NCBI GenBank assembly: GCA_027257055.1
Contig: JAPVLO010000146.1
Span: forward strand, 558,001-622,000
From: Cephalopachus bancanus
Taxonomy: Eukaryota; Chordata; Mammalia; Primates; Tarsiidae
DNA: 64,000 nucleotides
Direction of reading: 5' to 3'
Shown: piece by piece, positions 1-12,750 of the stretch
Position numbering within the stretch: the stretch's first letter is position 1
Layout: each line of letters begins with the position of its first letter
Translations under genes and position numbers: made by a program
Notes under the pieces: model-generated
Told to the model about the DNA's origin: nothing
What the model saw: the letters and a program-made list of their open reading frames with translations, nothing else
The model's database searches: none

Positions 1-30
1 TCCTGCTCATGGTCTGTATCATCACATTTG

Positions 31-58
31 ATACATTTATTTATTTATTTATTTATTT
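31..58. repeat. (TTTA)n run, probable A-rich tail of the flanking L1 scrap
   Basis: Six TTTA units followed by a short stretch (about 59-104) resembling the L1 3' end in reverse orientation, the same wording that begins the large L1 at 45.9 kb (GGGTTAGGTATA-like). Confidence 0.5.
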
Positions 59-119
59 GGGAGATGTGGGATACAATTCAGGATTAGGTATATAATACAT
101 TCTTAAAATACAGTTTGCT

Positions 120-410
<291 letters not shown>

Positions 411-422
411 ATACAGTTTGCT

Positions 423-1545
423 TCACTCCTAGGTATCTGTGTAAGACAAATGAGTGCACGCATTCACAGAAAGACTTGCGCATTCAAGTTCATAGCAATT
501 TTATTCCCAATAGCCAAAACCTGGAAACGACCCTATCAAGGACCAGGGAGCCATCTTTTTAAAATGTAAACATCCAGGGAGGTAGTATTTGTATATCCCA
601 GTTTCTCAGGGCAGCTAAGAGTCTAACTTCAGTGGGTTCCTCTCTCCAAGTAGTGTAACTGTCTTCTCTCTTAAAGATAGGGAAATGGGTAAACCAACTG
701 GGTATCTCCATATGACTACTACTCAGTTGTTAAAATATGCAAACTAACTGAGATCTGCAATAACATTAGTGAATCTCAAAAGCATCATACTGAGCTAAAG
801 AAGCCAGACACACATACCTCATCAACAAAGGTACCTGCATAAACAACATTTGTGTACCTAACTCTGAATTGTGCCCACATCTTTATAATAATAATAAAAA
901 GAAGCCAGACACAAAAGAGTACACACTGGATGAATTCATTTATGTTAAACTCTATAATAGGCAAGCTCATACAGAGTGACAGAGGCAGCTTGGTGGTTGC
1001 CCAGGGTGAGTGGCAGAGATTGGCTGCAAAAGAGAACAAAATAACTTTGTGGGATAATGAAAATGTTCTGTTTCTTGATTAGATGCACATGTGTGTCATC
1101 TGTCAAAACTCAAATTGTGCATACATAAAATGGATATATTAGTCTGTTCAGGCTGCTATACCAAATATCACACACCTGGGAGCTTATAAATGACAGAAAT
1201 TTACTTCTTACAGTTCTGAAAGCTGAAAGTCCAAAATCAGGGTGGCAGCATGGCTGGATTCTGGTGAGGGCCCTCTTATTGACATCTTGTGAGCTTTCTC
1301 ATGGTACAAGAGGTGAGAGAGCTCTCTGGGGTCTCTTATATAAAGGCACTAGCTCCATTCATGAGAGGTCCACCAGCGTAAGCTAATCACCTCTCGAAGG
1401 TCTCACCTCCTAATGCCATCGACGACTTGGGGCTTAGGTTTACACATATGAACTGTAGGGTGGAGGAAAACCACAAATATTCAGTCCTTAGCAATGGGTT
1501 AGTAGATTGTTTATCAATTATACTTCAGTAAGGTTTATTATTCAT
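423..1545 (+). mobile_element. L1M 3'-end fossil, split by a MaLR-type LTR
   Basis: The stretch from about 480 (CCCAATAGCCAAAACCTGGAAACGACCC) through the paragraph containing GAAGCCAGACACAAAAGAGT and GGTTGCCCAGGGTGAG reads like the 3' region of old L1M elements. It stops near 1130 and resumes at about 1495-1545 (TATACTTCAGTAAGG), so the LTR between is a later insertion. Confidence 0.75.
1131..1492 (-). mobile_element. MaLR-type LTR (MST/MLT1 group), reverse orientation
   Basis: Begins TATTAGTCTGTTCAGGCTGC and contains GGCACTAGCTCCATTCATGAG and CCTCACCTCCTAATGCCATC, the reverse complement of the MaLR LTR layout also seen forward at 30292-30692. It interrupts the L1M 3' end. Exact subfamily not determined. 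Confidence 0.65.
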
Positions 1546-2806
1546 GAAGTAATGATACATTTTTTGTTTATGTAGAAAATTTGAATTAAAAACACAAAAT
1601 GCAGTTTGCATTCTCAGCAACCCTTCTGTAGAGCCCTCTGAGAGCATCACAAGTTCAATGTTGGCTTCAGGGTTCTCCCTTGCCCACTCTCAGCCTCTGA
1701 AAAGATGCCAGCAGAGGGCTGGATCATCATAACTCAAAGCTGGGAGGGGTGTGTCCCCAGGGTTCTTCAGGAAAGCCTTCACCACCAGGAGAGTGGCTTG
1801 CAGCCCACAGCTGGCAGAAGCATGGTGAGTCACGATGCTTTGTAGGAATGAGAGGGCTGGGACTCATGCATGTCAGCATTGATGGGAATATTAGGGGCTC
1901 CCTTCCCTGGAGGGAAAAACAGAAAGCACTTTCTTTAAATATTTCACTTCTTAAAAATAAAAAGTCATCTCAGCTCCTCCCCTCTGATTCATTTGTGAGA
2001 AATAGCTGTCAGGTTTTGTATCTGGTGAAGTCAAATCTTTTCTCAGAACATGATGGTGTAGGGTGTGGGAAAACCACCTTACTCGTCAGTATTTGTTAAA
2101 TGTGGAGAGAAAACCTGCTTCTCTCTTTGTCCTGCGACTCATTGTTCCTGCTTATGTCATGCTATTGGGTTGGAGGTTGACTGGTTTCCCCACCCTCTAT
2201 AGGGGGTTGGGTGAGGGGACACGGGCCTGAATTGTAATTCAGTGTTTTTAGATTGACATCATAGTTACCAGAGGTAGGGAGCAGGGATATGGATCTCAGA
2301 AGCTAGGGCCAGGGGCGGGGGTTCATAAGTGGGCAGCTTGAGGACACCATTTGGGCTAGAAACTGTGGTCATGAGCCCTCACAGTGGGATCTCCAAGGAA
2401 CCTACAGATCTTCATGTGGGAGAGAGTAGGCATTTGATTGTGCCACACCCAGAGCACTGACTCCAGAAAATCCTGTACTCATCAAGGACTACAATGGGGC
2501 TTTCTGTCCTTTAACTCTATCCCCACTCCAAATATGGAGATGCCAGAAGAGTATTCTTGCAAGTCAAGGAAATGGGGAGACATCCACCAGCCTCCTCTTT
2601 TCCTATTTTGAGTTTCTCAGCCTGAATCAGGCCTGTGTTTTCAATTGAATGTGAGATTATAGCTTTGATAGTTGGCCAGATTATCACATAGTAGACTGAA
2701 TTATTTCATAGTTTATGGGGCCTCATTCTGCCCCCTGCTGGACTTTCCATGATTCATAAAGGAGATGATTCATTTTAAGTAGAGGGACTGGAAAAGCTAT
2801 GGAACA
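1546..2806. other. no recognised feature
   Basis: Ordinary non-coding sequence of about 1.26 kb; the 116-codon open frame at 1749-2099 has no recognisable similarity and no gene context. Confidence 0.5.
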
Positions 2807-3092
2807 TTTTTTTTTTTTTTTGAGTTGGAGTCTCACTCCATGGCCCAGGCTGGAGTTGCAGTGGCATGCTCATGGTCACCCCAGCATCGACCTGCTGGGA
2901 TCCAGCAATCCTTCTGCATCAGCCTTCTAAGTAACCAGAACCGCAGGTGCGTGCTGCCATGCCTGGCTATTTCTTTTATTTATTGTTGATACAAGGTCTC
3001 ACCATGTTGCCCAGGCTGGTCTTGAACTCACAGGCTCTCACCTTGGCCTCCCTAAGTGCTAGGATTACAGGCTTGAGCCACCACGCCTGGCC
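2807..3092 (-). mobile_element. older dimeric Alu
   Basis: T-run followed by GAGTTGGAGTCTCACTCCA, both arms present, ending GCCACCACGCCTGGCC. Confidence 0.9.
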
Positions 3093-3338
3093 GGGACCTT
3101 TCTTAGAATTCACCCAGGTGAAACAGTCCAAGCAACAATTGGCTGCTATCTCTCATGGCCAATCAAAGACGAGAGGTGGGCCTGGGAAAAAAGAGAGTGT
3201 TTAATTTCTATAACCAGGTTATAGGGAGACAGGTTGGCATTCTTACCAAAAAACACATTCAAAGTGACACTAATTCATTTCAGTATTTATAGTTTGAAGC
3301 CTATGTGTAGTTTTAGCATGACTTAAGATTTACATTAA
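3093..3338. other. spacer between two Alus, no feature
   Basis: About 245 bases of unique sequence between two Alus in the same (minus) orientation. Confidence 0.4.
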
Positions 3339-3623
3339 TTTTTTTTTTTTTGAGTTGGAGTCTCACTCTGTCGCCCAGACTGGAGTGCAGTGGCCGCTCT
3401 TAGCCACCGCAGCCTCGACCTGCTGGGCTCCGGTGATCCTTCCACCTCAGCCTTCCAAGTAGCTGGAACTACAGGCACGCTACCACACCTGGCTAATTTT
3501 TTGATTTATTGTAGAGATGCGATCTCGCCAAGTTGCCCAGGCAGGTCTCGAACCCGCGGACTTAGGCAATCCACTCACCTCAGCCTCCCAAGGCGCGGGA
3601 TTACAGGCTGAGCCACTGAGCCC
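3339..3623 (-). mobile_element. young dimeric Alu
   Basis: Reverse-strand copy of the young subfamily, with TTGATTTATTGTAGAG middle linker, GCCAAGTTGCCCAGG (variant that keeps the CAACTTGG block) and GGGATTACAGGCTGAGCC at its 5' end. Confidence 0.93.
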
Positions 3624-4829
3624 ACTGACGTGACACAAAGTCTTCTGGTCATGCTGACATTTTAGATAACATTTTGGTATTTACAATATACTCTTTTGCA
3701 GTTTTCCAGAGGAAGGGGCAGACAATCGCAACATTTGGAAGGAAGGGAAAGTCACAACATTTAAAATGATAGCTTCAAATTGCTTTAAAACATAATTGTA
3801 ACAATCTCCTATTTCCAGAGCCCTGGTCTATAACAGTTCAGTGTCCTCATATTCACAGATAGAAGGGAGGTGGGCAATGCTCACTCCAAGCTTTCAGACA
3901 CCCTCCTGTCAGCCTTGGACCACTATCCCAATTATTAGGTGGTCTGACTTGTCAGCTGTTTCTTGTTCAACGCCAGCAAAGGCTTATGGCTTCAGCACCA
4001 ATGGCTTACTATTTACTAGATAAGACTGGCCTTCTAGACCAGTTGGGCAAAGGTTGCCAGGAGGGGATGTAAGGGTAGTTGATGGGGCGGAGGAGGGGGA
4101 AGAGGAGAATGTACACTTTTAAATTCAACCAGCTTCCACATTCAGTCTCACTCACTCATTTTTAGGTCTTTTCTAAATGACTGTTCTAATATAACCAAAA
4201 TGTCCTCTTTACAACCTATAATACAGGGGCAGGAAAAACAACTTGATGGAAGTTACTTAATGAGATAATGGTCAGAAAAAATCAATAATTTTTCTGTTAA
4301 AAAAAATTCAGTAAGATTCTGATACCAAATCTTACTCTCTCAACAAAGAAAGTTTAGTTAGTTAGATGTTAGCCTTGGCACCTCCTTTCCTGAGAAGAAA
4401 AGGATCAACAGAGCCCATTGTCCTTAGTTGTAGTCAAGAGAATATTCACTTAAGGGAAGTGTTTTAAACAGTTATCACATATAGGGATATTAGAAGCCAC
4501 TGTTCTCTTTCATTAATTTTATTTTGATTTGGCAATAAGAATTCAGGTCTTCATTTAAGAAAGGCTTTTTGCCTTCAACGAATGAAATGAGACTATTCCT
4601 TAAATTGTGCTTTGCCATGATGTTGGTGAATTGAGATGATTGGAAGAGATTACAGTCACGATATCAGTGTCATATGTTGTTTAGATTTGTAGGCACTTTG
4701 AAATGGGTAGGAATGCATTAAATCACAAAATATTGTTAGAACAGCAGCATAGTTTACAAATAATCTTATGTAAATTGAGTACTGCGAATTCTAATGCTTG
4801 AATCTAGTATACATTGCTCTTGGCATTTG
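3624..4829. other. no recognised feature
   Basis: About 1.2 kb of AT-rich sequence without a repeat or coding pattern that I can name. Confidence 0.45.
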
Positions 4830-5300
4830 TCAGGACTCTGGGTGACTGTAAAAGAAACTCAAATCAAGCTAGCTTGAGCTAAAAGTGAATGCATTGGCTC
4901 ATATAACTAGAAAGTATAGGGGTAGATTTGGTTTCAGACATGGCTGCCAGTGGGGCTGCCTCTCTCTCTCTATGTCCCAGTTCTGCTAGTTATGCTTCAC
5001 TCCATTCAACAAACTTTCCTCATATGGTGAGCAAGACATTTCCTGGACCTCTCTGTCTTTCATTCTTCCCTCTTCCCAATTCAGCAACCACAGAAGCAGA
5101 GGAGCTTGTTTCAGAAGAATCTACTTTACCTATAAACCCCGGAGACAACTCAGATCACATTGCACCCTGAACCAACTTCTTTGGCCAAGAAGTAGAAAGC
5201 TCTGATTGGCCAATTCAGGTCATGTGGTCATTTCAGTAGTGGGAGGCTGGTACACAGTGATTGACAGCCTCATTAGGATCTCACAGAATAGGAAAAACAG
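4830..5300 (+). repeat. probable ancient interspersed repeat, family not named
   Basis: The order CAGGACTCTGGGTGACTG, GGTTTCAGACATGGCTG, AGCTCTGATTGGCCAATTCAGGTCATG recalls a dispersed mammalian repeat with the same landmarks, but I cannot assign the family. The 80-codon open frame at 4928-5170 lies inside it and is not a gene candidate. Confidence 0.4.
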
Positions 5301-5639
5301 TCACCCAGAGGAACTGGTAGAAGAGGATGGAATAACATGCTACCTTAGCCAATACAAACCCCATTTTCTTTTTGAATTCACATAATTTTCTGTGGAATTG
5401 CAGTTGAAATGCTATCCCTTACTGAGTCAGTCTGCCTGTCTGAGACCAAATCATGAAACTACTGGCCTAGAGAGAGAAATTATTTTGAGCATGTGTAGTT
5501 TTCTCCCCAAAGCAGCAGGCTTTATTTATTTATCTTTGTACTGACCTATCCATTTATTAATAAATTATTTTATGCTATTTGCTTTTGGAGAAGATTTAAG
5601 GTATCTTGTAATAACACAAACATAATATAACCAGTAAGA

Positions 5640-6610
5640 TGGGGGCAAAAAACAGCAAATACTGAATAAGAAGAATGTGGGGGAAACTGTCCAAAAGAGT
5701 GTAGGCTACACATAGCTACTTGCAGTTTGCTTCTATAATGGCTAAATAAGCCCTTATCAGACCAGTGGTCTCACAAATTGTACCTAGAAACTCTGGACAA
5801 TAAGCACTTGGAAGATAGCAAAGACATTGGGTGAATTTTTGGTTTTTATGGCTTCTAAAACCACAAATTGGCTAACCTGCCAATAAAAAGCCTTCAGTCT
5901 TTCTGGTTTGAAGGATCAGAAGATAGCATTCAGGACCAACACAACCCCAGGAAAGTGAAGGTAGAAAATCCAGCAATGGGAAGAGCCAGAGAGCCCCAAA
6001 TTCTGTATATACATTTTGCTCAAATCTCTGACCACACTTGAAAGTGTATATATCAAGGTAGATTTCAAGTAACCCAGAGAAGGGTAAAAGAACTGAATTG
6101 TGATTTGAGCTGCAGCACAAGAGACAGTTTGCAGCCAGAATCCAAACAAGTTAATTCCCTGCTAAAACAAAATTGACACTCATTGATGGAATATAGCAGA
6201 ATCCAGACTCTCCATAACATAGCATTCATAGCATCCAGGATATTATCTCAAATCACTCAACACACTAAGAAACAGGAGAATGTATCCCATCCTTAAGAGA
6301 AGAGCTAATCAATGGACATTGACCCAGAGATGACCCAGGTGTTGGAATGATCAGACCAGGCTTTTAAAGGAGTTATTATAACCATACTTAATGGCACAAA
6401 GCAAAATATGCTTGTAATGACTTGCAAGATAGGAAATCTTGGCAGAGAAATAGAAACAATAAAAATAACCAAATGAAAATCATGGAATTAAAAAAATACA
6501 TTTGAAATCAATGAAGTCACTGAGGTGCTTAACAGCACAATGGAGATAAAAGAGGAAAAAGTCAGTGAATTTAAAGATAGTCTAGTAGAAGTGATCCTAT
6601 CTAAAGATGG
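5640..6610 (+). mobile_element. old L1M/HAL1-like fragment (5' region to ORF1)
   Basis: The part from 6180 on (CATAGCATCCAGGATATTATC, GATGACCCAGGTGTTGGAATG, GGCAGAGAAATAGAAACAATAAAAATAACC, GAGGAAAAAGTCAGTGAAT) follows the order of the ORF1 coiled-coil region of old L1 elements. No open frame remains. The 5' boundary is uncertain. Confidence 0.55.
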
Positions 6611-7404
<794 letters not shown>

Positions 7405-7929
7405 AAACATTTAATTTTTGATAACTTCAAACTCTTCCTTTTGTTCCCCCAACTTCATGGGTGATAGCTGCTTCCTGTATTTACTTACCTCTGTTTTTCT
7501 TTTGGAATTTTTAGTTCTTTAATACTTATTTTCAAATTTCTGTTAAAACAACTCATATGTTTTCGGTTTTCCTGACTTACCCCTAACTGATATACATTCC
7601 CTTCTAGACTGAGCACCATATGTGGGACTGGCTGCAGAAAAAAAATTGTGAAAGAAAAAATTTGTTCTTGGATCCAAGATACCTCCTTTCAGGGCCTAGA
7701 TTCCCAGCTACCCACAACAGGTATGCAATGCCTCAGACTCCATACTACCTGGCCAGCCCTAGACTCCCTCCATTCCATCACTTATACCTCCAGGGACTGC
7801 ATTCTGACAGGTAGCAATAAGAGGCCATAGATTTTGGTAAGATAAAATAGGCCCTTAGTGTGCTAGCTTGTTAGAGAATTTTCCTCTGAGAGACCCTACT
7901 TCCTTGGCTTAGACAAGCATGCTTCTTAA
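7405..7929. other. no recognised feature
   Basis: About 525 bases of T/C-rich sequence with nothing I can name. Confidence 0.4.
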
Positions 7930-7944
7930 GAAGGCCTTCATTGA

Positions 7945-8238
7945 GCCGGGCTCGGTGGCTCAGCCTGTAATCCCGCGCCTTTGGGAGGCTGAGGTGAGTG
8001 GATTGCCTGAGCCTGTGGGTTCGAGACCCGCCTGGGCAGTGAGACCTCACCTCTACAAAAAAAAAAAAAAAAATCAGCCGGGCGTGGTAGCGCACGCCTG
8101 TAATTCCGGCTACTCGGAAGGCTGAGGCGGAAGGATCGCCGGAGCCCAGCAGGTCGAGGCTGCGGTGGCCGGGAGCGGCCACTGCACTCCAGTCTGGGCG
8201 ACAGAGTGAGACTCCAACTCAAAAAAAAAAAAAAAAAA
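7945..8238 (+). mobile_element. young dimeric Alu, 5' part of a composite insertion
   Basis: Full-length element of the variant lacking the CAACTTGG block (CCTGGGCAGTGAGACC), with internal A17 linker and A18 tail. Its target-site duplication does not follow its own tail but appears 233 bases later; see the composite at 7930-8482. Confidence 0.93.
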
Positions 8239-8373
8239 GCCTTGTCAAAATATTTTAACTACTGTAACCACCAGGCAAATAGAAAATCTATTTTCATAAA
8301 ACTTTAAGGTTTGAAATACACTCTGTGTATTATCCCTGCTCCTTATCTCATCTCTTTCTGTTCTATGACCTGC
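8239..8373 (+). other. 135-bp non-Alu segment inside the composite Alu insertion
   Basis: Not Alu-related and not recognised as any repeat. Because the target-site duplication lies outside both Alu pieces, this segment arrived with the insertion or entered it later. Confidence 0.6.
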
Positions 8374-8470
8374 TGCCGGAGCCCAGCAGGTCGAGGCTGT
8401 GGTGGCCGGGAGCGGCCACTGCACTCCAGTCTGGGCGACAGAGTGAGACTCCAACTCAAAAAAAAAAAAA
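8374..8470 (+). mobile_element. Alu 3'-end fragment (second half of the composite)
   Basis: Starts GCCGGAGCCCAGCAGG and runs to the A tail, nearly identical to the end of the Alu at 7945-8238. Followed by GAAGGCCTTCAT, the partner of the duplication before 7945. Confidence 0.9.
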
Positions 8471-8482
8471 GAAGGCCTTCAT

Positions 8483-9040
8483 GGGACATTAGAAATGGAG
8501 GAAATCTCAGACCTAGTGGTTAGTCCATGATTTTCATGCACATGGATATAGCCATCTACTCTGTCCATGTGTAGACACATGGATGCTCTTCCTTTGATGC
8601 CTTCTTCTCTGGGCCAGTGGGAGAGTTGATGGAGCTCATGAGTAAAACCAGAGCTTCACAGATACTATTTGTTAGAAATGCAGCAAATCATTTTTAACTG
8701 GTGCAGATAAATTAGTTTAATTTTCTCAAGTAGTCCATTGAAATAAAATGTACTAAACTTTGCTTTGAGTAATTGAATGTAATTTGAATTATGGGTTGCT
8801 TGTAACTCTTCAATACTTGATAATTAACAGCTATCTCTACTTGCCCTTTATGTAGAAAAGGATTTTGCTTTCTGCGACTCTTTCAATTCTCCTGTATTAT
8901 GAATATTTCCACGCTTAGAAATACTCTCCTCATCTTACCATTTAATCAACCAATCCAATGCTTTAAGGTAATTCAAGAGAATACATGCAGGCCACAAGGC
9001 ATATGGCTTAGTAAATGGTAATGATAACAATACTGTGTCA
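8483..9040. other. no recognised feature
   Basis: About 560 bases of AT-rich sequence. Confidence 0.4.
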
Positions 9041-9856
9041 GATTGCATTTTCCAAAAATGCCCATAACAATCTTTTCCTCTCACGTATCCTTTTGGACCT
9101 TTGCCGCTTCCTTCGTCAAGAGGTGGCGTCTGTGTCCCCAACCCTTGAGATAGGATGGCTTTTGTGATTGCCTTGTCTATTAGGGTATAAGGAAGTGACA
9201 TTATACCCAAGAAAGGTGACATTGCTTCTGCCTCTCAGTCATCTTTCTTTCTCTTTCTCTCCACTTTTTAAAATTTAATTTAATTTAATTTTAGAGACAG
9301 GGTCTTCCCCTGTCAGACTGGAGTGCAGTGGTATGATCATAGCTTACCACAGCCTCAACCTCCTGACCTCAAGTGATCCTCCTGCCTCAGCTTCCTGAGT
9401 AGCTGGGACTACCAGTGCGCATCACTACAACCAGCTAATGTATGCTTTTTTTGTAGAGACGAGGTCTCACTGTGTTGCCTAGGCTAGGATTATAGGTACG
9501 AGTCATTATGCCCAGCCTCTCTCTCTTTCCATTTTTTGTTGGAACCCTGAGTGTCCACATAAGAAATCTGACTACCCAAAGCCCTCCAAGCTGGAGAGTC
9601 TTCATTGCAAAGCGATGCAGAGATAGAGAATGCTTGAGGAGCCCTGCTGGCTGCTCCCGCCGTCAGTTACTTGAAGCTTCCCAGATGTGCTAGTGAACCT
9701 TCAGATGATTCTAACCCCAGTCACACTGTCTGGCTATAACTGCATGAGAGCAAGAACCCGCAGATCCATGAGGCAATGATGAATTATTATTATTGTTTTA
9801 AGCCTCTCAGTTTGGGCTGATTCGTTATGTAGCAATAGAAAATGGATACAATATTT
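9041..9856 (+). mobile_element. MLT1-type MaLR LTR, split by an Alu
   Basis: Landmarks in order: CTCTCTCTCTTTCC, GGAACCCTGAGTGTCCACATAAG, ATGCTTGAGGAGCCC, CCTTCAGATGATTCTAACCCCAG, ATAACTGCATGAGAG, TTGTTTTAAGCCTCTCAGTTTGGG and TATGTAGCAATAGAAAATGG, the 3' half of MLT1 LTRs. The 5' boundary is approximate. Confidence 0.75.
9270..9518 (-). mobile_element. older Alu with internal deletion
   Basis: (TTTAA)n tail, GAGACAGGGTCTTCCCCTGTC, right arm intact, but the left arm jumps from TGTTGCCTAGGCTAGG to ATTATAGGTACGAGTC, losing about 50 bases. Nested in the MLT1 LTR. Confidence 0.85.
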
Positions 9857-9864
9857 AATATTTG

Positions 9865-10072
9865 ACAGGTACATGAGTCACACACTCTGCCAAGTGCTTT
9901 GTAGAGATTACCTCACTTACTCCTGATTATTCCTGCGATAAGCATTTGTATTCACCCTCACAGAAGTTAAGTGACCTGTCCAAGGTCGCACAACAGTCAT
10001 GCTGCGATTTCAATCTGGATAGTCAGGCTCTAGAACCCGCGCACCCAACCACTAAGCCCTACGATATGCGGC
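9865..10072 (-). repeat. MIR
   Basis: Reverse-strand MIR order: CTCTGCCAAGTGCTTTGTAGAG, GATTACCTCACTTACTCCTG, GAAGTTAAGTGACCTGTCCAAGGTC, ACTAAGCCCTACGATATG. Confidence 0.85.
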
Positions 10073-10374
10073 ATTCCCCAGAGTCACGGCCTTTCTGCCT
10101 GGTAACAGCATCTCCCTTGACCCTGGCATGCCTACTGCTCTGTTCTACAGCAGCAGGTCAGCACAGGGAGTGAGCAGAGGAGGGACCAGCAAGGCCACTT
10201 GGATCTAGCCAATGCCGAACCCCGTATCCCTTTAACTTTAAGACTGTGTGTTGTGTTTTAAAAAATCTCCGCTGCTGGTGGTAGTAGTGGAGGGTGGAGA
10301 CATGTTATGTCATATTAGTCATTTGTACTTAAGGATGAGTTTACAGGGGACCCCTGCTGGAAGCAGCTAGTGAA
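10073..10374. other. no recognised feature
   Basis: About 300 bases of unique sequence. Confidence 0.4.
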
Positions 10375-10625
10375 AAGAAAGGGAGAGGAAAAGTAAGAAG
10401 AAAAAGAGAAAGAAGGAAAGAAATGAGAGGGGAGAGAGAAAGAAGGAAGGAAAGAAAAGAGAAAGAAGGAAAGAAAATGGAGGGAGGGAGGGAAGGAAAG
10501 AAGGAGAGGAAGAAGGGGAAGGAGGAAAGAAAGAAGGAAAGAAGGAGGAAGGAAAACAGGAGAAAGGAAAGGAGGAAGGAAGGAATTAGTCATTAAAGGA
10601 AAAGAAGGAAACAGAAAATGAAACA
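10375..10625 (+). repeat. purine-only (GGAAA/GAAA)n tract, about 250 bp
   Basis: Almost every base on the + strand is A or G with irregular AAAG, GAAGG and GGGA units. The 128-codon reverse open frame is an artefact of this composition. Long homopurine tracts can adopt triplex (H-DNA) structure. Confidence 0.92.
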
Positions 10626-10689
10626 GATACCCAACAGAAAAAGGGTACAGAGAAGGGCAAGGTGCCAGAGGCAAACATTCACTCGTGTG

Positions 10690-11140
10690 TGATGCATTCA
10701 TTTATTGTCATTCAGACATTGTGTTGAATGTCCAGTGTGTCAGACCCTGTGTGACATGCTAGAGATACATATTTCCTACTCTGAGATCACTCACACAAAT
10801 AGAGGAGCACACACCGTATTATGGGAGCTCTTACTCCTCATAGGCAGAGGGATCAGGGAAGTTTCCTGGAAAAGGTGACAGCTGAGTTGAGGTTTAAAGG
10901 ATGACAGTTAGCCAGGCCAACAGGAGGTGGAGGCACCAGGCCAGGGAACAGCCTGAGCAAGGCCATGGTGTGGGGTGTGTGGGTGCCAGGCCCAGGACAG
11001 AATGCAAATCAGTAGTGCTGAGAGATGCCTCCGGTCTAGTGTCCCAGAGAGAGCCCAGGAGGTCATCACAGAGTTTGGATTCTATCCTGCGGGTGATGCG
11101 GAGCCCCTGAAGGGTCTTGGGGGAGCTGTGAGAGACCGTA
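10690..11140 (-). mobile_element. L2 3' region, reverse orientation
   Basis: CATTCATTTATTGTCATTCAGACATTGTG start, then GGAAAAGGTGACAGCTGAGTTGAGG, GAACAGCCTGAGCAAGGCC and GAGTTTGGATTCTATCCTG match the order of the reverse-complemented L2 3' region. Confidence 0.65.
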
Positions 11141-11434
11141 CATCACCAGCTCCCCCGCCTCACTCCTGCCAAGCTCTGCCTTACAGGATTTGGCATCTAA
11201 ATTTTGCAAGTTGAAGACCACCCCTTATAATGGAATGTTTAAATTCTGGTGGCAAAACCAGAGGGGCATGGGTCCCACCCTAGTAAGGAAACCTCCCCAG
11301 TGTCTTCTGCTCCTGTCCCATGAGCTCAGCATGACCAGCTGGTTGCTCTCCTGGCAGAGGCATTACTGCCACCACCCCCACATACTTCTAGGGGCAGGCC
11401 TTGATTGACTTGAACAGCAGATAAATGCTCAGTT
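11141..11434. other. no recognised feature
   Basis: About 290 bases of unique sequence. Confidence 0.35.
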
Positions 11435-11449
11435 AAAAGAAGTTACTGA

Positions 11450-11602
11450 TAATTCCGGCTACTTGGAAGGCTGAGGCGGAAGGATCGCTGGAGCCCAGCA
11501 GGTCGAGGTGGCCACTGCACTCCAGTCTGGGCGACAGAGTGAGACTCCAACTAAAAAAATAAATAAATAAAAAGAAGAAGAAAATAAAAAATAAAAATAA
11601 AT
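11450..11602 (+). mobile_element. 5'-truncated young Alu (right-arm part only)
   Basis: Starts inside the right arm (AATTCCGGCTACTTGG), lacks about 15 bases around GGCTGCGGTGGCCGGGAGC, and has a long A-rich tail with AAAT and AAG units. A perfect 15-bp duplication AAAAGAAGTTACTGA stands at 11435-11449 and 11603-11617, so this truncated form is what inserted. Confidence 0.92.
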
Positions 11603-11745
11603 AAAAGAAGTTACTGAGAACCATGATGCTGCAGAGAAGTGAAATGGACAAAAGCAGCTCCATGTCAGACTGGGAAGAGTGTCCTAGTGTCTGGAGTCAG
11701 CAACACACCAACACAACAAGAAGTCCTTATTCTTGTCTTGGTAAA

Positions 11746-12053
11746 TCCATTCATTCATTCATTCATTCACTGAGTCAGGGTCTCACTCTGTCACCCAGGC
11801 TCGCTCATGGTTCAATTCATTATAGCCTCAACCTTCTGGGGCAGGTGATCCTTTTGTCTCAGCCTCCCAAGTAGCCAGGACTACAGGCATGCACCACCAT
11901 GCCCAGCTAGTATTTTTTTATATATATATATAGAGAGAGAGAGAGATGAGGTCTTGCTATGTTGTTCAGACTGATCTTGAACTCCTGGGCTCAGGTGATC
12001 CTCCCACCTTGGCCTCCCAGAGTGCTGTACAAGCGTGAGCTACCACGCCCTGC
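11746..12053 (-). mobile_element. older Alu with ATTC/AT-rich repeats
   Basis: (CATT)n at 11749-11769, then GAGTCAGGGTCTCACTCTGTCACCC; internal (TA)n(GA)n at about 11920-11946 in the middle linker; ends CTACCACGCCCTGCTGG. Confidence 0.87.
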
Positions 12054-12206
12054 TGGAAAATTTATTATTAAAATAAAATAAATAAAACCAAGAAAGATAA
12101 GACTTCTATTCTTGGAATCATTTAGGAAAGAAAGAAAAGATTTCAAAACCAACCAGAACATGCTGATTAATACTTTCTGTCCCAGTACTTATTCATCTGT
12201 ATTGGC

Positions 12207-12207
<1 letters not shown>

Positions 12208-12255
<48 letters not shown>
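12208..12255 (+). repeat. (TG)n microsatellite
   Basis: About 24 uninterrupted TG units. Confidence 0.98.
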
Positions 12256-12257
<2 letters not shown>

Positions 12258-12738
12258 CATCTTTCTTTCTCACCAGAAACTGAGTTTCTCTAGTTCAGGA
12301 TATACGTCTTATTTATCAACTTCCAAAACTGCCCCTTCTTTGAATCTCTTTGACACTTAATTCCCAAATCACTCATTTGGCACTTAAGTGACCTTATGCA
12401 GTTAATTGATTTTTATTGTATCAATACTGACTCTTGAACTAGACTATAAACTTCTTTGCTTTGAACATTTTGTGTCACCATTTATCATTTGTTCAAAATA
12501 TCATTTGCTCACTATCATTCGTCTCCTGAGAACAAAATATCCAGGGAAGGTGCTATGGAGATAAGAGTCCCTGGCCCACTTTCAGGGAATTCAAAATCTG
12601 TCTGGAAGGTGGGTAAGTAAAGAGAAGATTCCTCTGTTTGCTCTGGGCTGTGCACTCTGATGGGGTTGCCGTCCTGAGCCCATCCCCCACCTTTTCCCTT
12701 GGAGGTCTCCTCTCAAGTTCGGAGGGGATACCTGCATC
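12256..12738. other. no clear feature
   Basis: About 480 bases; 12540-12640 weakly recalls the L2 3' region in reverse orientation but not enough to call. Confidence 0.35.
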
Positions 12739-12750
12739 TAGGCCACCGGT

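Noticed and set aside
7871..8222. Open frames around 100 codons with PGGSRTHRLRQS-type sequence
   Set aside because: Standard translations of Alu; the same wording recurs at every Alu in the window.
10315..10701. 128-codon reverse frame rich in Leu, Pro, Ser and Phe
   Set aside because: Direct translation of the homopurine tract.
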